Shown: positions 37,152 to 44,662, counted from the first letter of the stretch. The stretch is 64,000 nucleotides of DNA from Planctomycetia bacterium (GCA_015075745.1 JABTTW010000002.1:820453-884452); one strand, 5' to 3'. Notes: generated from the letters alone by a model not told the origin. A program made the numbers and translations.

Positions 37152-37178
37152 CGACGGCATTTACGATGGGACAATGAC

Positions 37179-37241
37179 AACGCGGGCTGGGGCGACGGCC
37201 TGATCGGCGGATTTCCGACCGCCTGCCCGCGTTTCTTTTTT
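37179..37241 (+). terminator. rho-independent terminator within the element
   Basis: A perfect 9-bp stem, AACGCGGGC (37179-37187) with GCCCGCGTT (37225-37233), encloses a GC-rich loop and is followed by TCTTTTTT. It separates the first cargo operon from the regulator at 37270. Confidence 0.75.
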
Positions 37242-37269
37242 CAATCGGAAACCGAAACGGAAATCGGTC

Positions 37270-38037
37270 ATGTCGAAAACAAAACAGAAACCCACAAGAG
37301 CATCATTCAAGATTCAATTTCAGAATCTCGCGGATGACTTCAAGGCCCTGGCGGCGGGGAAACCAAGCGACTCGATGGAGATAGTGCACGGCACCTTAGC
37401 AGAGGCACGCGCGGGGCAATCCATTATTGAAGCTTTCCGCGCGGGGATGCTGAATCTCCCCGGCTTGCGCGAAATCGTCGCATGGCATACGGCCGCTGAT
37501 ATTCCACAACAGCAAATAGGCGTAATCGTCGAATGGCAGCGCGGCCCCGTTGGTCTTTTCACGGACATCGTAAACGGACCGAATCCGGCCGAATTCAAGG
37601 GGGAACGCGCCCCGACCCCTGCTCCGCTGTTTGGCTTGCTGGCGAGTCTTGGATACCTTCCGGAACTCACCCCGATAGGTGCCATGCGTGCTGCTCGCGC
37701 CTGCGTGATTTTGGCGAGCTTAGTAGGCTCGAAACCGGGGACCGGGAAGAAGCGAGTCGCTGGCAAGGAACCCAAGGAGTTGAGCAACGCGCAAAAAGCC
37801 GTTGTGGATTTGCGAGATACAAAGCACCTGAGCTTTGAGGAAATCGGCCGGAAATTGGGGAAGCGCAAGTCAACGGTGAAGGGGCTGTATGATCGGGGGA
37901 AGAAGCGGGATGCCGAACGCGAAGCGTTCGAGGGCACCGGGAAGTCGGTCAAAGCACAATCGCTGCCTCTGGGTGACGCTGCCCCCCGTGGCCAAGGTGC
38001 AAAACGGTCCGGCTCCACGGTCCGCGAGCACTATTAG
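37270..38037 (+). CDS. protein with sigma-region-4-like HTH
   Basis: A 255-residue protein. Its C-terminal third has a helix-turn-helix resembling sigma factor region 4: LSNAQKAVVDLRDTKHLSFE, then EIGRKLGKRKSTVKGLYDRG at about residues 185-210. The N-terminal 150 residues are of unknown fold. A basic, Ser-rich tail follows. Most likely a transcriptional regulator of the element; no region 2 is seen, so it is not a complete sigma factor. Confidence 0.6.
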   Translation: MSKTKQKPTRASFKIQFQNLADDFKALAAGKPSDSMEIVHGTLAEARAGQSIIEAFRAGMLNLPGLREIVAWHTAADIPQQQIGVIVEWQRGPVGLFTDIVNGPNPAEFKGERAPTPAPLFGLLASLGYLPELTPIGAMRAARACVILASLVGSKPGTGKKRVAGKEPKELSNAQKAVVDLRDTKHLSFEEIGRKLGKRKSTVKGLYDRGKKRDAEREAFEGTGKSVKAQSLPLGDAAPRGQGAKRSGSTVREHY

Positions 38038-38156
38038 CGTTCGCGCGTCGTTCGCTTTTTTCGTTCGCGCTTTCCAAAAATTCCAAAAATAATTTGTGCA
38101 TCAAAGCGCCCCAAAATGACGCGGTGCGCACCCTGTCTATTGGCGTTCGCGCGTCG
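38037..38156. other. possible replication origin region
   Basis: A non-coding gap with two copies of a 14-bp direct repeat (GCGTTCGCGCGTCG at 38037-38050 and 38143-38156) flanking an AT-rich stretch at about 38075-38100. It sits 260-380 bp upstream of the replication gene, a common place for a plasmid-type origin. Inference only. Confidence 0.35.
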
Positions 38157-38180
38157 AAACCTACCGAAAATGCGAACGCG

Positions 38181-38222
38181 CTCCCGGTAATTTTGAGGCC
38201 GCAATTGTGCGGTCACCGGGAG
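38181..38222 (+). promoter_or_regulatory. hairpin sequestering the AlpA ribosome binding site
   Basis: CTCCCGGT (38181-38188) pairs perfectly with ACCGGGAG (38215-38222). A nested hairpin CCGCA-ATTG-TGCGG lies between (38199-38212). The 3' arm contains GGGAG, the only Shine-Dalgarno sequence for the ATG at 38231. In RNA the site would be masked; as DNA it could be an operator. Confidence 0.6.
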
Positions 38223-38230
38223 TATCAACG

Positions 38231-38422
38231 ATGGAATTGTTCGACGTGAAAGCCGTGGCCCTGCTCACAAGCCTGAGCGTGCGGCAAATCTGGAAGTTGA
38301 CCGCAAGTGACCGCTTCCCGAAACCTGTGAGGATTTCGCGGTCGGTGCGGTGGCGACGCTGCGATATCGAAAGCTGGATTAAAGCGGGATGTCTGCTCCC
38401 CGAGGGGGTGTCCGCACGATGA
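38231..38422 (+). CDS. AlpA/excisionase-family HTH protein
   Basis: A 63-residue MerR-like winged-helix protein of the AlpA type: FDVKAVALLTSLSVRQIWKL, SDRFPKPVRISRSVRWRRCD, then IESWI. Such proteins activate integrase or act as recombination directionality factors. The ATG is set 8 nt after GGGAG, which is held in a hairpin. Its stop overlaps the PrimPol start as ATGA, so expression of replication and this regulator is coupled. Confidence 0.85.
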   Translation: MELFDVKAVALLTSLSVRQIWKLTASDRFPKPVRISRSVRWRRCDIESWIKAGCLLPEGVSAR

Positions 38423-41055
38423 CACCCCAAAAAAATGGGCCGCGCTCCGTGGGGGATGACGCGGCCGCAACTACTAGACACCCAGACGATAACAAACCCC
38501 CGGCAAAACCGCAAGCAATGTTGCCGTACGCGCTCGAATACGCGGCGCGAGGCTGGCCAGTTTTTCCGCTGCATGAAGCACACAACGGCGCATGCACTTG
38601 CGGGAAATCCAATTGCAAGAGCATCGCCAAGCACCCGCGAACGCCGAACGGCGTGAGGGATGCGACCGTTGACGAAGCGAAGATTCTGCAATGGTTCAAA
38701 CAATGGCCGACCGCGAATATCGGCATCGCGACGGGCGCAGAATCCGGCATCGGCGTAATCGACATCGACCCCCGGCATGGCGGCGATGCCAACATAACGG
38801 CACTGGAGAAAACCTGCGGCCCCTTGCCGGCGACCGTGACCGTCAAGACCGGAAGCGACGGACGGCATGGATACTTTCAACATCATGGCGGCGAGATTCG
38901 AAACGCGAGGGACATCGGCGGCGCTCGTGGCGTCGATGTTCGCGGCGACGGCGGCTACGTCGTAGCTCCCCCGAGTATTCATGCGAACGGCAATCGGTAC
39001 GAATGGATTGGCGAAACCGAAAAAATAGCTGAATTGCCGGAAGGCTGGCGGCAACTGCTATCGGGAAATCGCCCTGAGAGTGCTAAGCCGACGGCATCGG
39101 ACGCGCCCAAGACCGGCAAGGCCGACGATGAAACGGTACGCCAAGCCGTTTCGTCTATGCTGAAGATGAAAACCCCGGCCGACGAATCCGACGGCTCGAA
39201 TCGGCTCTACGCCTGCGCCTGCCGCGCAGTGGAGCATGACCTGGCCGACGATGCCGCATGCAAGGCGCTGAGCGCCTATGTGGCCGTGGCCCCGTTTCCG
39301 AAGGATTGGAGCAATGCCGAATTTGTCCAGCGAATCCGCGACGCCGAAAAGACCATAGAGCGTGGCTCCGCAAAGGTTAAGAAACCAAAAGAGCGCCGCG
39401 GCAATGCGGCGGGGGGATTACTCAAGATTTTCGAAGCGAGCGGCGCGAAGCTGTTTCACGACCCCGAGGGCACCCCGTTTGCCGTCATTCGCGTCGGCAA
39501 TCATTCGGAAGTCTGGCCGATTCGACGGCGTGAATTCAAAAGCTACTTATCGGCGCTCTACTGGAAGCAAACCAAGTGCGCCGTTGCGTCGCAAAGCCTG
39601 GCCGACGCGCTCAATGTCTTGGAGTCTATCGCGCGGCATGATTCGCAAATGTCCGAAACGCATGTTCGCATTGCAGGCGACGATACGCGCATCATTCTGG
39701 ACCTGGCCGACACCGATTGGCGGGCGGTTGAAATCACGGCCGAGGGCTGGCGAATTCTGGACGCGGCCCCTGTTCGCTTTCGTCGCCCCCGTGGCATGCT
39801 GCCGTTGCCAACGCCTGAGCGCGGCGGCGCGATGGACGAGCTGCGCGAATTCATCAATTGCAGTGATTCAGACTGGGCGCTGATTGCGTCTTGGAATTTG
39901 GGCGCGATTCGGCCTGCGCGACCTTACGCGGTTATGAACGTCAACGGAGAGCAAGGCTCCGGCAAAACGACGGCATGCCAAATGCTTCGCGCCGTTTTGG
40001 ACCCGAACGTATGTCCTTTGCGCGCCGAACCGAAGGAACCCCGCGACCTGGCCATAGCGGCAAGCAACGCGCATATCGTCGCAATTGATAACGTGTCGAA
40101 GTTGCAAGCCTGGCTGTCTGACGGATTGTGCCGACTCGCGACAGGCGGCGGATTCTCAACGCGCGAACTATTCAGCGATGACGACGAAAAGTTATTCAAT
40201 GCAAAGCGGCCGATTGTGTTGAATGGCATCGAAGATTTTTGCACCCGGTCTGACCTGATTGACCGCGCAATCTCGGTGACGTTGCCGACGATTCCCGAAA
40301 ACAGGCGACGGCCGGAAGCGGAAATCTGGCGCGCGTTCGAAGCGGCGAAGCCCCGGATACTGGGCGCGTTTCTCGATGCGGCGGCGGCGGCAATTCGAAA
40401 ACTTCCGACGGTGAAGCTGGCCACGTTGCCGAGGATGGCCGATTTTTGCTTGTGGAGCGTAGCGGGTGAAAGCGGGTTGGCCCTGCCCCCTGGCTCGTTT
40501 CTCGCGGCGTTCGCGGCGCACCGGCGCGCTGGCGTGGAAATGGTCTTGGAGCATTCGCCGATTTACCCGGCGCTGCGGACCCTGGCTGAATCCGGCAACT
40601 GGACCGGCACGGCATCGGAATTGTTGGAGCGGCTGGCCGATATCGAGGCCCCGGCCGACCCCAAGACCGGCCGCCGGAATCTGCCGCACGGCTGGCCTAA
40701 AGGTGCCCCCGTACTCGGCGGCATGCTGCGACGGCTGGCCCCCGACCTGCGCCGCGCCGGTATCGACGTGGCCCTTGGCGAGCGGGCGAACGGCTCGCGT
40801 CAAATCCGACTTGAATTGAAGGGGGAAAACGCTGTCAACGCTGTCACGCCGTCACGCGACCCCGCTGACGGCTCCGAAAATGGAGTATTGACCCCCCAAA
40901 ACGTGACAGCGATTGACGGCGATGACAGCGACGGCGGCGAGGCCGCTGTCATGGAAAGCCCCGACGATTGGCCCCCAAACGCCGATTCTGACGGCGATGA
41001 CAGTGATGACAGCGAAGCCCCCGTGTTATCTGGTGATGATTGGGGGACCGTATGA
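38419..41055 (+). CDS. PrimPol-helicase replication protein
   Basis: An 878-residue protein. The N-terminal primase-polymerase domain has a zinc motif (C59, C61, C66, H72), the catalytic D-x-D D115/D117 in VIDIDPRHGG, and H150 in GSDGRHGYF. A linker of about 300 residues leads to a P-loop ATPase: Walker A GEQGSGKTT near 510, Walker B AIDNVS near 555, and a likely sensor NRRRPEAEIW. This pairing of PrimPol with a helicase is usual for self-replicating plasmids, phages and satellites, which suggests the excised element replicates. Its start and stop overlap both neighbours by ATGA. Confidence 0.88.
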   Translation: MTPQKNGPRSVGDDAAATTRHPDDNKPPAKPQAMLPYALEYAARGWPVFPLHEAHNGACTCGKSNCKSIAKHPRTPNGVRDATVDEAKILQWFKQWPTANIGIATGAESGIGVIDIDPRHGGDANITALEKTCGPLPATVTVKTGSDGRHGYFQHHGGEIRNARDIGGARGVDVRGDGGYVVAPPSIHANGNRYEWIGETEKIAELPEGWRQLLSGNRPESAKPTASDAPKTGKADDETVRQAVSSMLKMKTPADESDGSNRLYACACRAVEHDLADDAACKALSAYVAVAPFPKDWSNAEFVQRIRDAEKTIERGSAKVKKPKERRGNAAGGLLKIFEASGAKLFHDPEGTPFAVIRVGNHSEVWPIRRREFKSYLSALYWKQTKCAVASQSLADALNVLESIARHDSQMSETHVRIAGDDTRIILDLADTDWRAVEITAEGWRILDAAPVRFRRPRGMLPLPTPERGGAMDELREFINCSDSDWALIASWNLGAIRPARPYAVMNVNGEQGSGKTTACQMLRAVLDPNVCPLRAEPKEPRDLAIAASNAHIVAIDNVSKLQAWLSDGLCRLATGGGFSTRELFSDDDEKLFNAKRPIVLNGIEDFCTRSDLIDRAISVTLPTIPENRRRPEAEIWRAFEAAKPRILGAFLDAAAAAIRKLPTVKLATLPRMADFCLWSVAGESGLALPPGSFLAAFAAHRRAGVEMVLEHSPIYPALRTLAESGNWTGTASELLERLADIEAPADPKTGRRNLPHGWPKGAPVLGGMLRRLAPDLRRAGIDVALGERANGSRQIRLELKGENAVNAVTPSRDPADGSENGVLTPQNVTAIDGDDSDGGEAAVMESPDDWPPNADSDGDDSDDSEAPVLSGDDWGTV

Positions 41056-41498
41056 CCGGCGAAGCCTTGGCAACTATGGCTCGGCTGGCTCGGCTTGGCG
41101 TGGAGCTTCGAGCGGACGGCGTGCGGCTCCGGTATCGCCCCGTCGCGGCCGTGGACCCTGGCCTGCGGGATGAACTGGCACGCCATAAGGCGGAGATTCT
41201 GGCGACGCTGGCGGCTCGCGGCGATCCGGCCCCGGCCCCGGTGATACCCTGCCGACAGCCAGATGAATGGGATGAAGCGGACCTGGCGGCGGTGGAGGCT
41301 ACGCTCGGCCTACGTGAAACGTGGCGACCCCGATCACCCCCGACGGCCGACGGCATCCCTGACGGCTGGACTGCCGAGGGTTGGATACGGCGGCTTCGGT
41401 ACTTGGCTGACGCCTGTGAGTCGAACCGGCCGGACCTGGCGGCGCGGCATCGGGCAGAGGCACAACGAATTGGAGATATTGAAAATGTACCCTTTTGA
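41052..41498 (+). CDS. protein with TubC_N-like docking domain
   Basis: A 148-residue protein whose first 55 residues (LARLGVELRADGVRLRYRPV, then LRDELARHKAEILATL) resemble the TubC N-terminal docking fold of NRPS/PKS lines. Here it follows a PrimPol gene, and similar short domains occur in mobile-element proteins. The rest is Asp- and Pro-rich and then helical. Probably a protein-interaction partner of the replication protein (inference). The ATG overlaps the PrimPol stop. Confidence 0.65.
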   Translation: MTGEALATMARLARLGVELRADGVRLRYRPVAAVDPGLRDELARHKAEILATLAARGDPAPAPVIPCRQPDEWDEADLAAVEATLGLRETWRPRSPPTADGIPDGWTAEGWIRRLRYLADACESNRPDLAARHRAEAQRIGDIENVPF

Positions 41499-41613
41499 CG
41501 GCCTGGATGACGAGGAGCGCGAAGGCACCATCGGCGGATTCAATCCCAATTGGGATTATGGCGACGACGACGAATTCGATGACGACGACGATGATGACGA
41601 CTTTGGCGAGTGA
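41485..41613 (+). CDS. 42-residue poly-acidic microprotein
   Basis: A small frame from ATG 41485 with GGAG 9 nt upstream, overlapping the preceding gene by 14 nt. Of 42 residues, 20 are Asp or Glu, with a run of eight Asp near the end, and only one is basic. Extreme acidity is seen in DNA-mimic proteins that block restriction or DNA-binding proteins, but nothing here proves such a role. The tract could also be a GAC-repeat artefact. Confidence 0.5.
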   Translation: MYPFDGLDDEEREGTIGGFNPNWDYGDDDEFDDDDDDDDFGE

Positions 41614-41722
41614 ACCCCGAAAACCGACGCGCCAGAATCGCATTAGACGAGCGCAGCGCGGCGAGACACCCCAAGAGACGGCGGAAATCGGAGAGCTAGA
41701 CGGACTAAACAAAAGCGTATAA
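41591..41722 (+). CDS. possible 43-residue protein
   Basis: An ATG at 41591 (or 41594) opens a frame overlapping the acidic gene in another phase and ending TAA 9 nt before the HTH gene. The sequence is basic at first (SEPRKPTRQNRIRRAQRG) and then acidic. No Shine-Dalgarno sequence is visible; kept only because it fills the gap in a tightly packed operon. Confidence 0.3.
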   Translation: MMTTLASEPRKPTRQNRIRRAQRGETPQETAEIGELDGLNKSV

Positions 41723-41723
41723 G
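41718..41723 (+). promoter_or_regulatory. -10 hexamer of the HTH-integrase operon
   Basis: TATAAG ends 8 nt before the HTH ATG, again compatible with a leaderless or near-leaderless transcript. No good -35. Confidence 0.4.
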
Positions 41724-41731
41724 ATTCTAGC

Positions 41732-41932
41732 ATGACGTGGACCGAAACAATCAGGCGAGCGGTGGAGCGGAGCGGGCTTTCGATGAATGCGGTGGCGAAG
41801 CTGGCCGAAGTGCCATACCCCCGCGTGCATCGGCTTATGAGTGGCGACGGTCTGACGCTGCGAGTTGCCGAGAAAATCGGCCGCGCGGTCGGATTGGAAC
41901 TGCGACCCGCGAAAGGCAAGGTGCGAACGTGA
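41732..41932 (+). CDS. small HTH (XRE-like) regulator upstream of integrase
   Basis: A 66-residue Cro/CI-like protein. The helix-turn-helix is at about residues 15-40 (LSMNAVAKLAEVPYPRVHRL), followed by a short helix. The stop TGA overlaps the integrase GTG start (GTGA), so integrase translation depends on reading through this gene. It may control integrase expression. Confidence 0.75.
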   Translation: MTWTETIRRAVERSGLSMNAVAKLAEVPYPRVHRLMSGDGLTLRVAEKIGRAVGLELRPAKGKVRT

Positions 41933-43416
41933 GACTGTTTCGCCAAAAGTATCGGGACAAGATGACCGGCGAGTATCGCGAATCTGAAAAATGGTACGTC
42001 GGCATCATGCTGAACGGCCGCGAGATTCGCATACCCGCTTTCAGCGACAAGCGGGCAAGCGATGAACTCGGACGGAAGATAAACGACCTGGCGGCGTTCA
42101 AGGCCGCGCGTCGGGCGCTGCCCCCGGATATGGCCCGCTGGCTCGATACGCTGTCTGGCCCAACGCGGCGACGGCTGGCAAGGCATGGCCTGATTGACCG
42201 GCAGAGCGCCGCATCATTCAAGACCCTGCGCGACCACCTGGCCGACTATCGCACGGCTCTGAGCGAACAGGAGCGAACGCCGGACTATGTGCAAAAATCA
42301 TGCTGGCGGATTGAGCGCATTATCGACGGCATCGGAGCGCAGGCGCTGCCCGACCTGAGCGCCGCGGCCGTTTCACGGTATCTTGCTTCTCTGCGGAAAC
42401 TCTCACGGAAAAAGGGGGGATTGAGCATTAAGAGTGCGAATCACTACCTTGGATGCGTGAAGGGTTTTTGTAATTGGATGGTTCGCGACGGCCGGGCTGG
42501 CCTGAACCCCGTGGAATACCTGGAAGCGTTGAACGCTAATACCGACCGGAAGCACGAGCGCCGGGCGCTGGACCCTGACGAGATTCTGACCCTTTTGACG
42601 GCGACACGTCGAGGCCCTGAGCGCCGCGGCATGGCGGCCGAGGCGCGATACTGGCTTTATCGCCTTGCGGTCGAAACCGGCTTGCGGTCTGGCGAGCTTC
42701 GCAGTCTCACCCGGTCAAGTTTCGACCTGAGCGAATCGGCGGCCGCAACCGTGACGATAGCGGCGAAGAGCGCCAAGAATCGCAAGGCCGCGACGCTGCC
42801 GATTCGGCCGGCGACGGCGACGGATTTGACGGCATACCTGGCCGACAAGCTGCCCCTGGCGGCGGCGTTCACCATGCCGCGACCCGAAAAGGTTGTGGTC
42901 ATGCTGCGCGAGGACTTGGCGGCGGCTGAAATCCCATATTCCGATGCGGCGGGATGCGTGGCCGATTTCCATTCATTGCGGGCGAGCTTCGCGACGATGC
43001 TGGTTCACGGCGGTACGGACATCAATACCGCAAAAGACCTGATGCGCCATTCCACGATTGGCATGACGGCCGACATCTACGCAAAAAAGGTACGGCGAGC
43101 GGACGCCGTTGCCGTCGAGGCCCTGCCCGATTTTGCCGTCGCGACGGCTGAGGCCCTGCGAGCGACCGGGACAGGGGAAAACGTCGGATTTTGCTTACCG
43201 AATAGCTTACCGAAAAGCTTACCGAAACCCTGCACAAACCGAGGCGCGGCGATTCATCGGCATGCACAAGTAGAGCGCGCACCCGAAGATTCGCAAGTCT
43301 ATTGCGAATCGGCGGATAGCGTCGTAAGTGACGACCGGGAACTGGTTTCCGTCGGTGAGTGCCAAACCCATGGCACACCACCCCCAAGGGGATTCGAACC
43401 CCTGTCGCCGGCATGA
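41929..43416 (+). CDS. tyrosine-type site-specific integrase
   Basis: A 495-residue tyrosine recombinase. The N-terminal arm-binding and SAM-like core-binding domains cover about 1-210; the catalytic domain has R252 in ETGLRSGELRSL, H348/R351 in HSLRASF, H374 in RHSTIG and Y384 in DIYAKK. The start is GTG 41929, overlapping the HTH gene; a longer frame upstream is a shadow of that gene. Beyond residue 400 comes an unusual tail, PPPRGFEPLSPA, encoded by the att core and tRNA-Glu sequence. In the circular form the last three residues would be replaced by 94 others. It overlaps the tRNA gene on the opposite strand. Confidence 0.95.
   Translation: MRLFRQKYRDKMTGEYRESEKWYVGIMLNGREIRIPAFSDKRASDELGRKINDLAAFKAARRALPPDMARWLDTLSGPTRRRLARHGLIDRQSAASFKTLRDHLADYRTALSEQERTPDYVQKSCWRIERIIDGIGAQALPDLSAAAVSRYLASLRKLSRKKGGLSIKSANHYLGCVKGFCNWMVRDGRAGLNPVEYLEALNANTDRKHERRALDPDEILTLLTATRRGPERRGMAAEARYWLYRLAVETGLRSGELRSLTRSSFDLSESAAATVTIAAKSAKNRKAATLPIRPATATDLTAYLADKLPLAAAFTMPRPEKVVVMLREDLAAAEIPYSDAAGCVADFHSLRASFATMLVHGGTDINTAKDLMRHSTIGMTADIYAKKVRRADAVAVEALPDFAVATAEALRATGTGENVGFCLPNSLPKSLPKPCTNRGAAIHRHAQVERAPEDSQVYCESADSVVSDDRELVSVGECQTHGTPPPRGFEPLSPA
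43193..43316 (+). promoter_or_regulatory. right arm motifs within the integrase gene
   Basis: Three GCTTACCGA copies at an exact 12-bp period (43193, 43205, 43217), then GATTCGCAAG (43288-43297), then GAATCGGCGGA (43306-43316), approaching the core at 43377. The order is the mirror of the left arm, but each word has the same orientation. Confidence 0.6.
43377..43403. repeat. attR, 27-bp core direct repeat
   Basis: Perfect copy of 34732-34758, spanning the 3' half of the T arm and the acceptor of tRNA-Glu. Confidence 0.92.
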
Positions 43417-43451
43417 AAAGCCGGTGTCCTAGGCCTCTAGACGATGGGGGC
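43379..43451 (-). tRNA. tRNA-Glu(UUC)
   Basis: A 73-nt cloverleaf on the minus strand. Acceptor GCCCCCA pairs with TGGGGGT, with a G-U pair at 1-72, and the discriminator is G. The anticodon stem CCGGC/GCCGG closes loop TTTTCAT, giving UUC. The T loop is TTCGAAT. CCA is not encoded. The 3' part comes from the element's att core, so the gene is functional after integration. Confidence 0.95.
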
Positions 43452-44089
43452 ATTGCCTTGCGCGCCGCGAAAGTATCGGGAGGCGTCACCCAGTTGTCAA
43501 TATCCGCCTTCAGACGCGCTCTTACCGGCGCAGGCGCGGCGATTGAGCATCCAGAGTGTAGGCGGCCGAATACGACGAATTCCGAAATGGATTCCCCAAA
43601 AAAATATCGCGCTGCGCGTCCGGTTCACGGAGGTCGCAGCGCGATGGTGCCGCGATCGATTGGGCGCTCGAACGCGGCGGGGCATTGAAGGCCGGACTGG
43701 GCGTCCAACCTTGCGGGGGGCCTGGATGCCTCCGAACCGACGCTTCATGCACGAATCGCACGTAAGCGCCGCGAGTCGGAAGCGACGTTTTGGTCAGGGT
43801 ACGAGGTGATTCGAACTCGCTCGGCTCGACCATCCTCGACGAGTCAAATTCTGGATGTCCCCCGACGCTCCCGACCAACAATAGGCCCGACAAACCGCCT
43901 GAGTCAAACGCGATTGAATCACGGGGCCTTTTCCGCGGTGATCGCTCTTAAGGTTCGCTTATCGGGGCCGCGGGGCGGGCGGCCATATCAGACCTGCCCG
44001 GGCTGCTAACCAACGTGATCGGCCCGTGTCTTTAGCACTGTATGTTCCGGCCCTGAAGTCAGGGTCGGCCTTGAACGGGAGGTCGCACG
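43452..44089. other. intergenic region right of the element
   Basis: About 640 bp without a supported gene. It holds a minus-strand terminator at 43598-43645. It also has a T-loop-like stretch near 43805-43815 (GATTCGAA) that does not fold into a tRNA. Confidence 0.4.
43598..43645 (-). terminator. orphan rho-independent terminator
   Basis: A perfect 11-bp stem, ATCGCGCTGCG (43606-43616) with CGCAGCGCGAT (43635-43645), loop 18 nt, followed on the minus strand by a T and seven more T after one A. No minus-strand gene lies nearby upstream (nearest is 44390-44662). Confidence 0.75.
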
Positions 44090-44281
44090 ATGAAAACGAG
44101 AATTCAAAAACTGCTGCTCTCACTCATGCTCATAGCCCTGCCGGTTTTTTCGACCGGTTGCGATGACGATTTCTACGAGGATGGCCACCTGACCGACGCG
44201 ATTTACGCACTGGGCGATGCCGTTTCTCAAGTCATCGTTGTCAGCGCCGCGGCATTCGGACCCGGCGGCATCTCGCATTAA
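44090..44281 (+). CDS. small lipoprotein
   Basis: A 63-residue protein with a signal peptide (KLLLSLMLIALPVFSTG) and lipobox cysteine (STGC) near residue 24, followed by DDDFYEDGHLTD. GGGAGG is well placed before the ATG. Unknown function. Confidence 0.7.
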   Translation: MKTRIQKLLLSLMLIALPVFSTGCDDDFYEDGHLTDAIYALGDAVSQVIVVSAAAFGPGGISH

Positions 44282-44312
44282 TTTCCCCGGATCATCAGTG
44301 CGCCCCTCCTCT

Positions 44313-44341
44313 GATCCTCCTCGTGCGTTGCGAGGGGGATC
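44313..44341. terminator. stem-loop after the small lipoprotein gene
   Basis: GATCCTCCTCG pairs with CGAGGGGGATC (one G-U), 7-nt loop. No T-run follows, so termination strength is uncertain. Confidence 0.35.
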
Positions 44342-44389
44342 GAGGAGATGGCGCACGCAGGGTTCGCCCAGTTCTCCGCGAAGATTTGT

Positions 44390-44662
44390 TCACACGCCTT
44401 TCTGGCCTAATTCGTCACTACTCTTCGGCGGTTTTCCCCGTCTGTTCTTTCCCCTCGCGCGATCGAAAAGGTCTTCCGCCGTGGCGCGAACCGTCTTGAG
44501 CAGACGCCGCGCCCAAATAAACTCCGTTCCAAGAATCGCGAGGCCCATGATGGTCAGCGGGATTCCCGGGATGATGGGCATGATGTAGCCGATGATGCTC
44601 ATGATCAGGACCGTGGCCCCGATCACGCCGATGACCAGTCGTCGAGCGGTTTTATAGTACAT
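44390..44662 (-). CDS. PGPGW-family small membrane protein
   Basis: A 90-residue protein with two adjacent membrane segments (LVIGVIGATVLIMSIIGYIM and IPLTIMGLAILGTEF) separated by PIIPGIP, as in the PGPGW family, then a basic tail. It follows terC by 9 nt, so they are probably one operon. Confidence 0.75.
   Translation of the reverse strand: MYYKTARRLVIGVIGATVLIMSIIGYIMPIIPGIPLTIMGLAILGTEFIWARRLLKTVRATAEDLFDRARGKNRRGKPPKSSDELGQKGV

Larger units (their letters stand above)
34732..43403. mobile_element. tRNA-Glu-integrated PrimPol/integrase element
   Basis: An 8.67-kb element between perfect 27-bp repeats of the tRNA-Glu 3' end. All genes are on the plus strand, tightly packed. In order: displaced integrase tail, HExxH protein, winged-helix protein, two small regulators, AlpA-like protein, PrimPol-helicase, TubC_N-like protein, acidic microprotein, HTH protein and integrase. 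No structural, packaging, relaxase or conjugation genes are seen. It may be a satellite-like or plasmid-like integrative element that replicates after excision and depends on a helper for transfer (inference). The tRNA gene is rebuilt intact at the right end. Confidence 0.92.

Noticed and set aside
1..38212. The 14-bp sequence CCGCAATTGTGCGG occurs at position 1 and at 38199
   Set aside because: In 64 kb several 14-bp matches are expected by chance; the contexts are unrelated.
34732..43403. Prophage, CRISPR array or known defence system within the element
   Set aside because: No capsid, tail, terminase, lysis, cas, restriction or toxin-antitoxin genes were recognised, and no spaced direct-repeat array is present.
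43797..43885. Possible second tRNA on the minus strand with TTCGAAT loop
   Set aside because: The T stem pairs at only two or three positions and no acceptor or anticodon stem can be formed.
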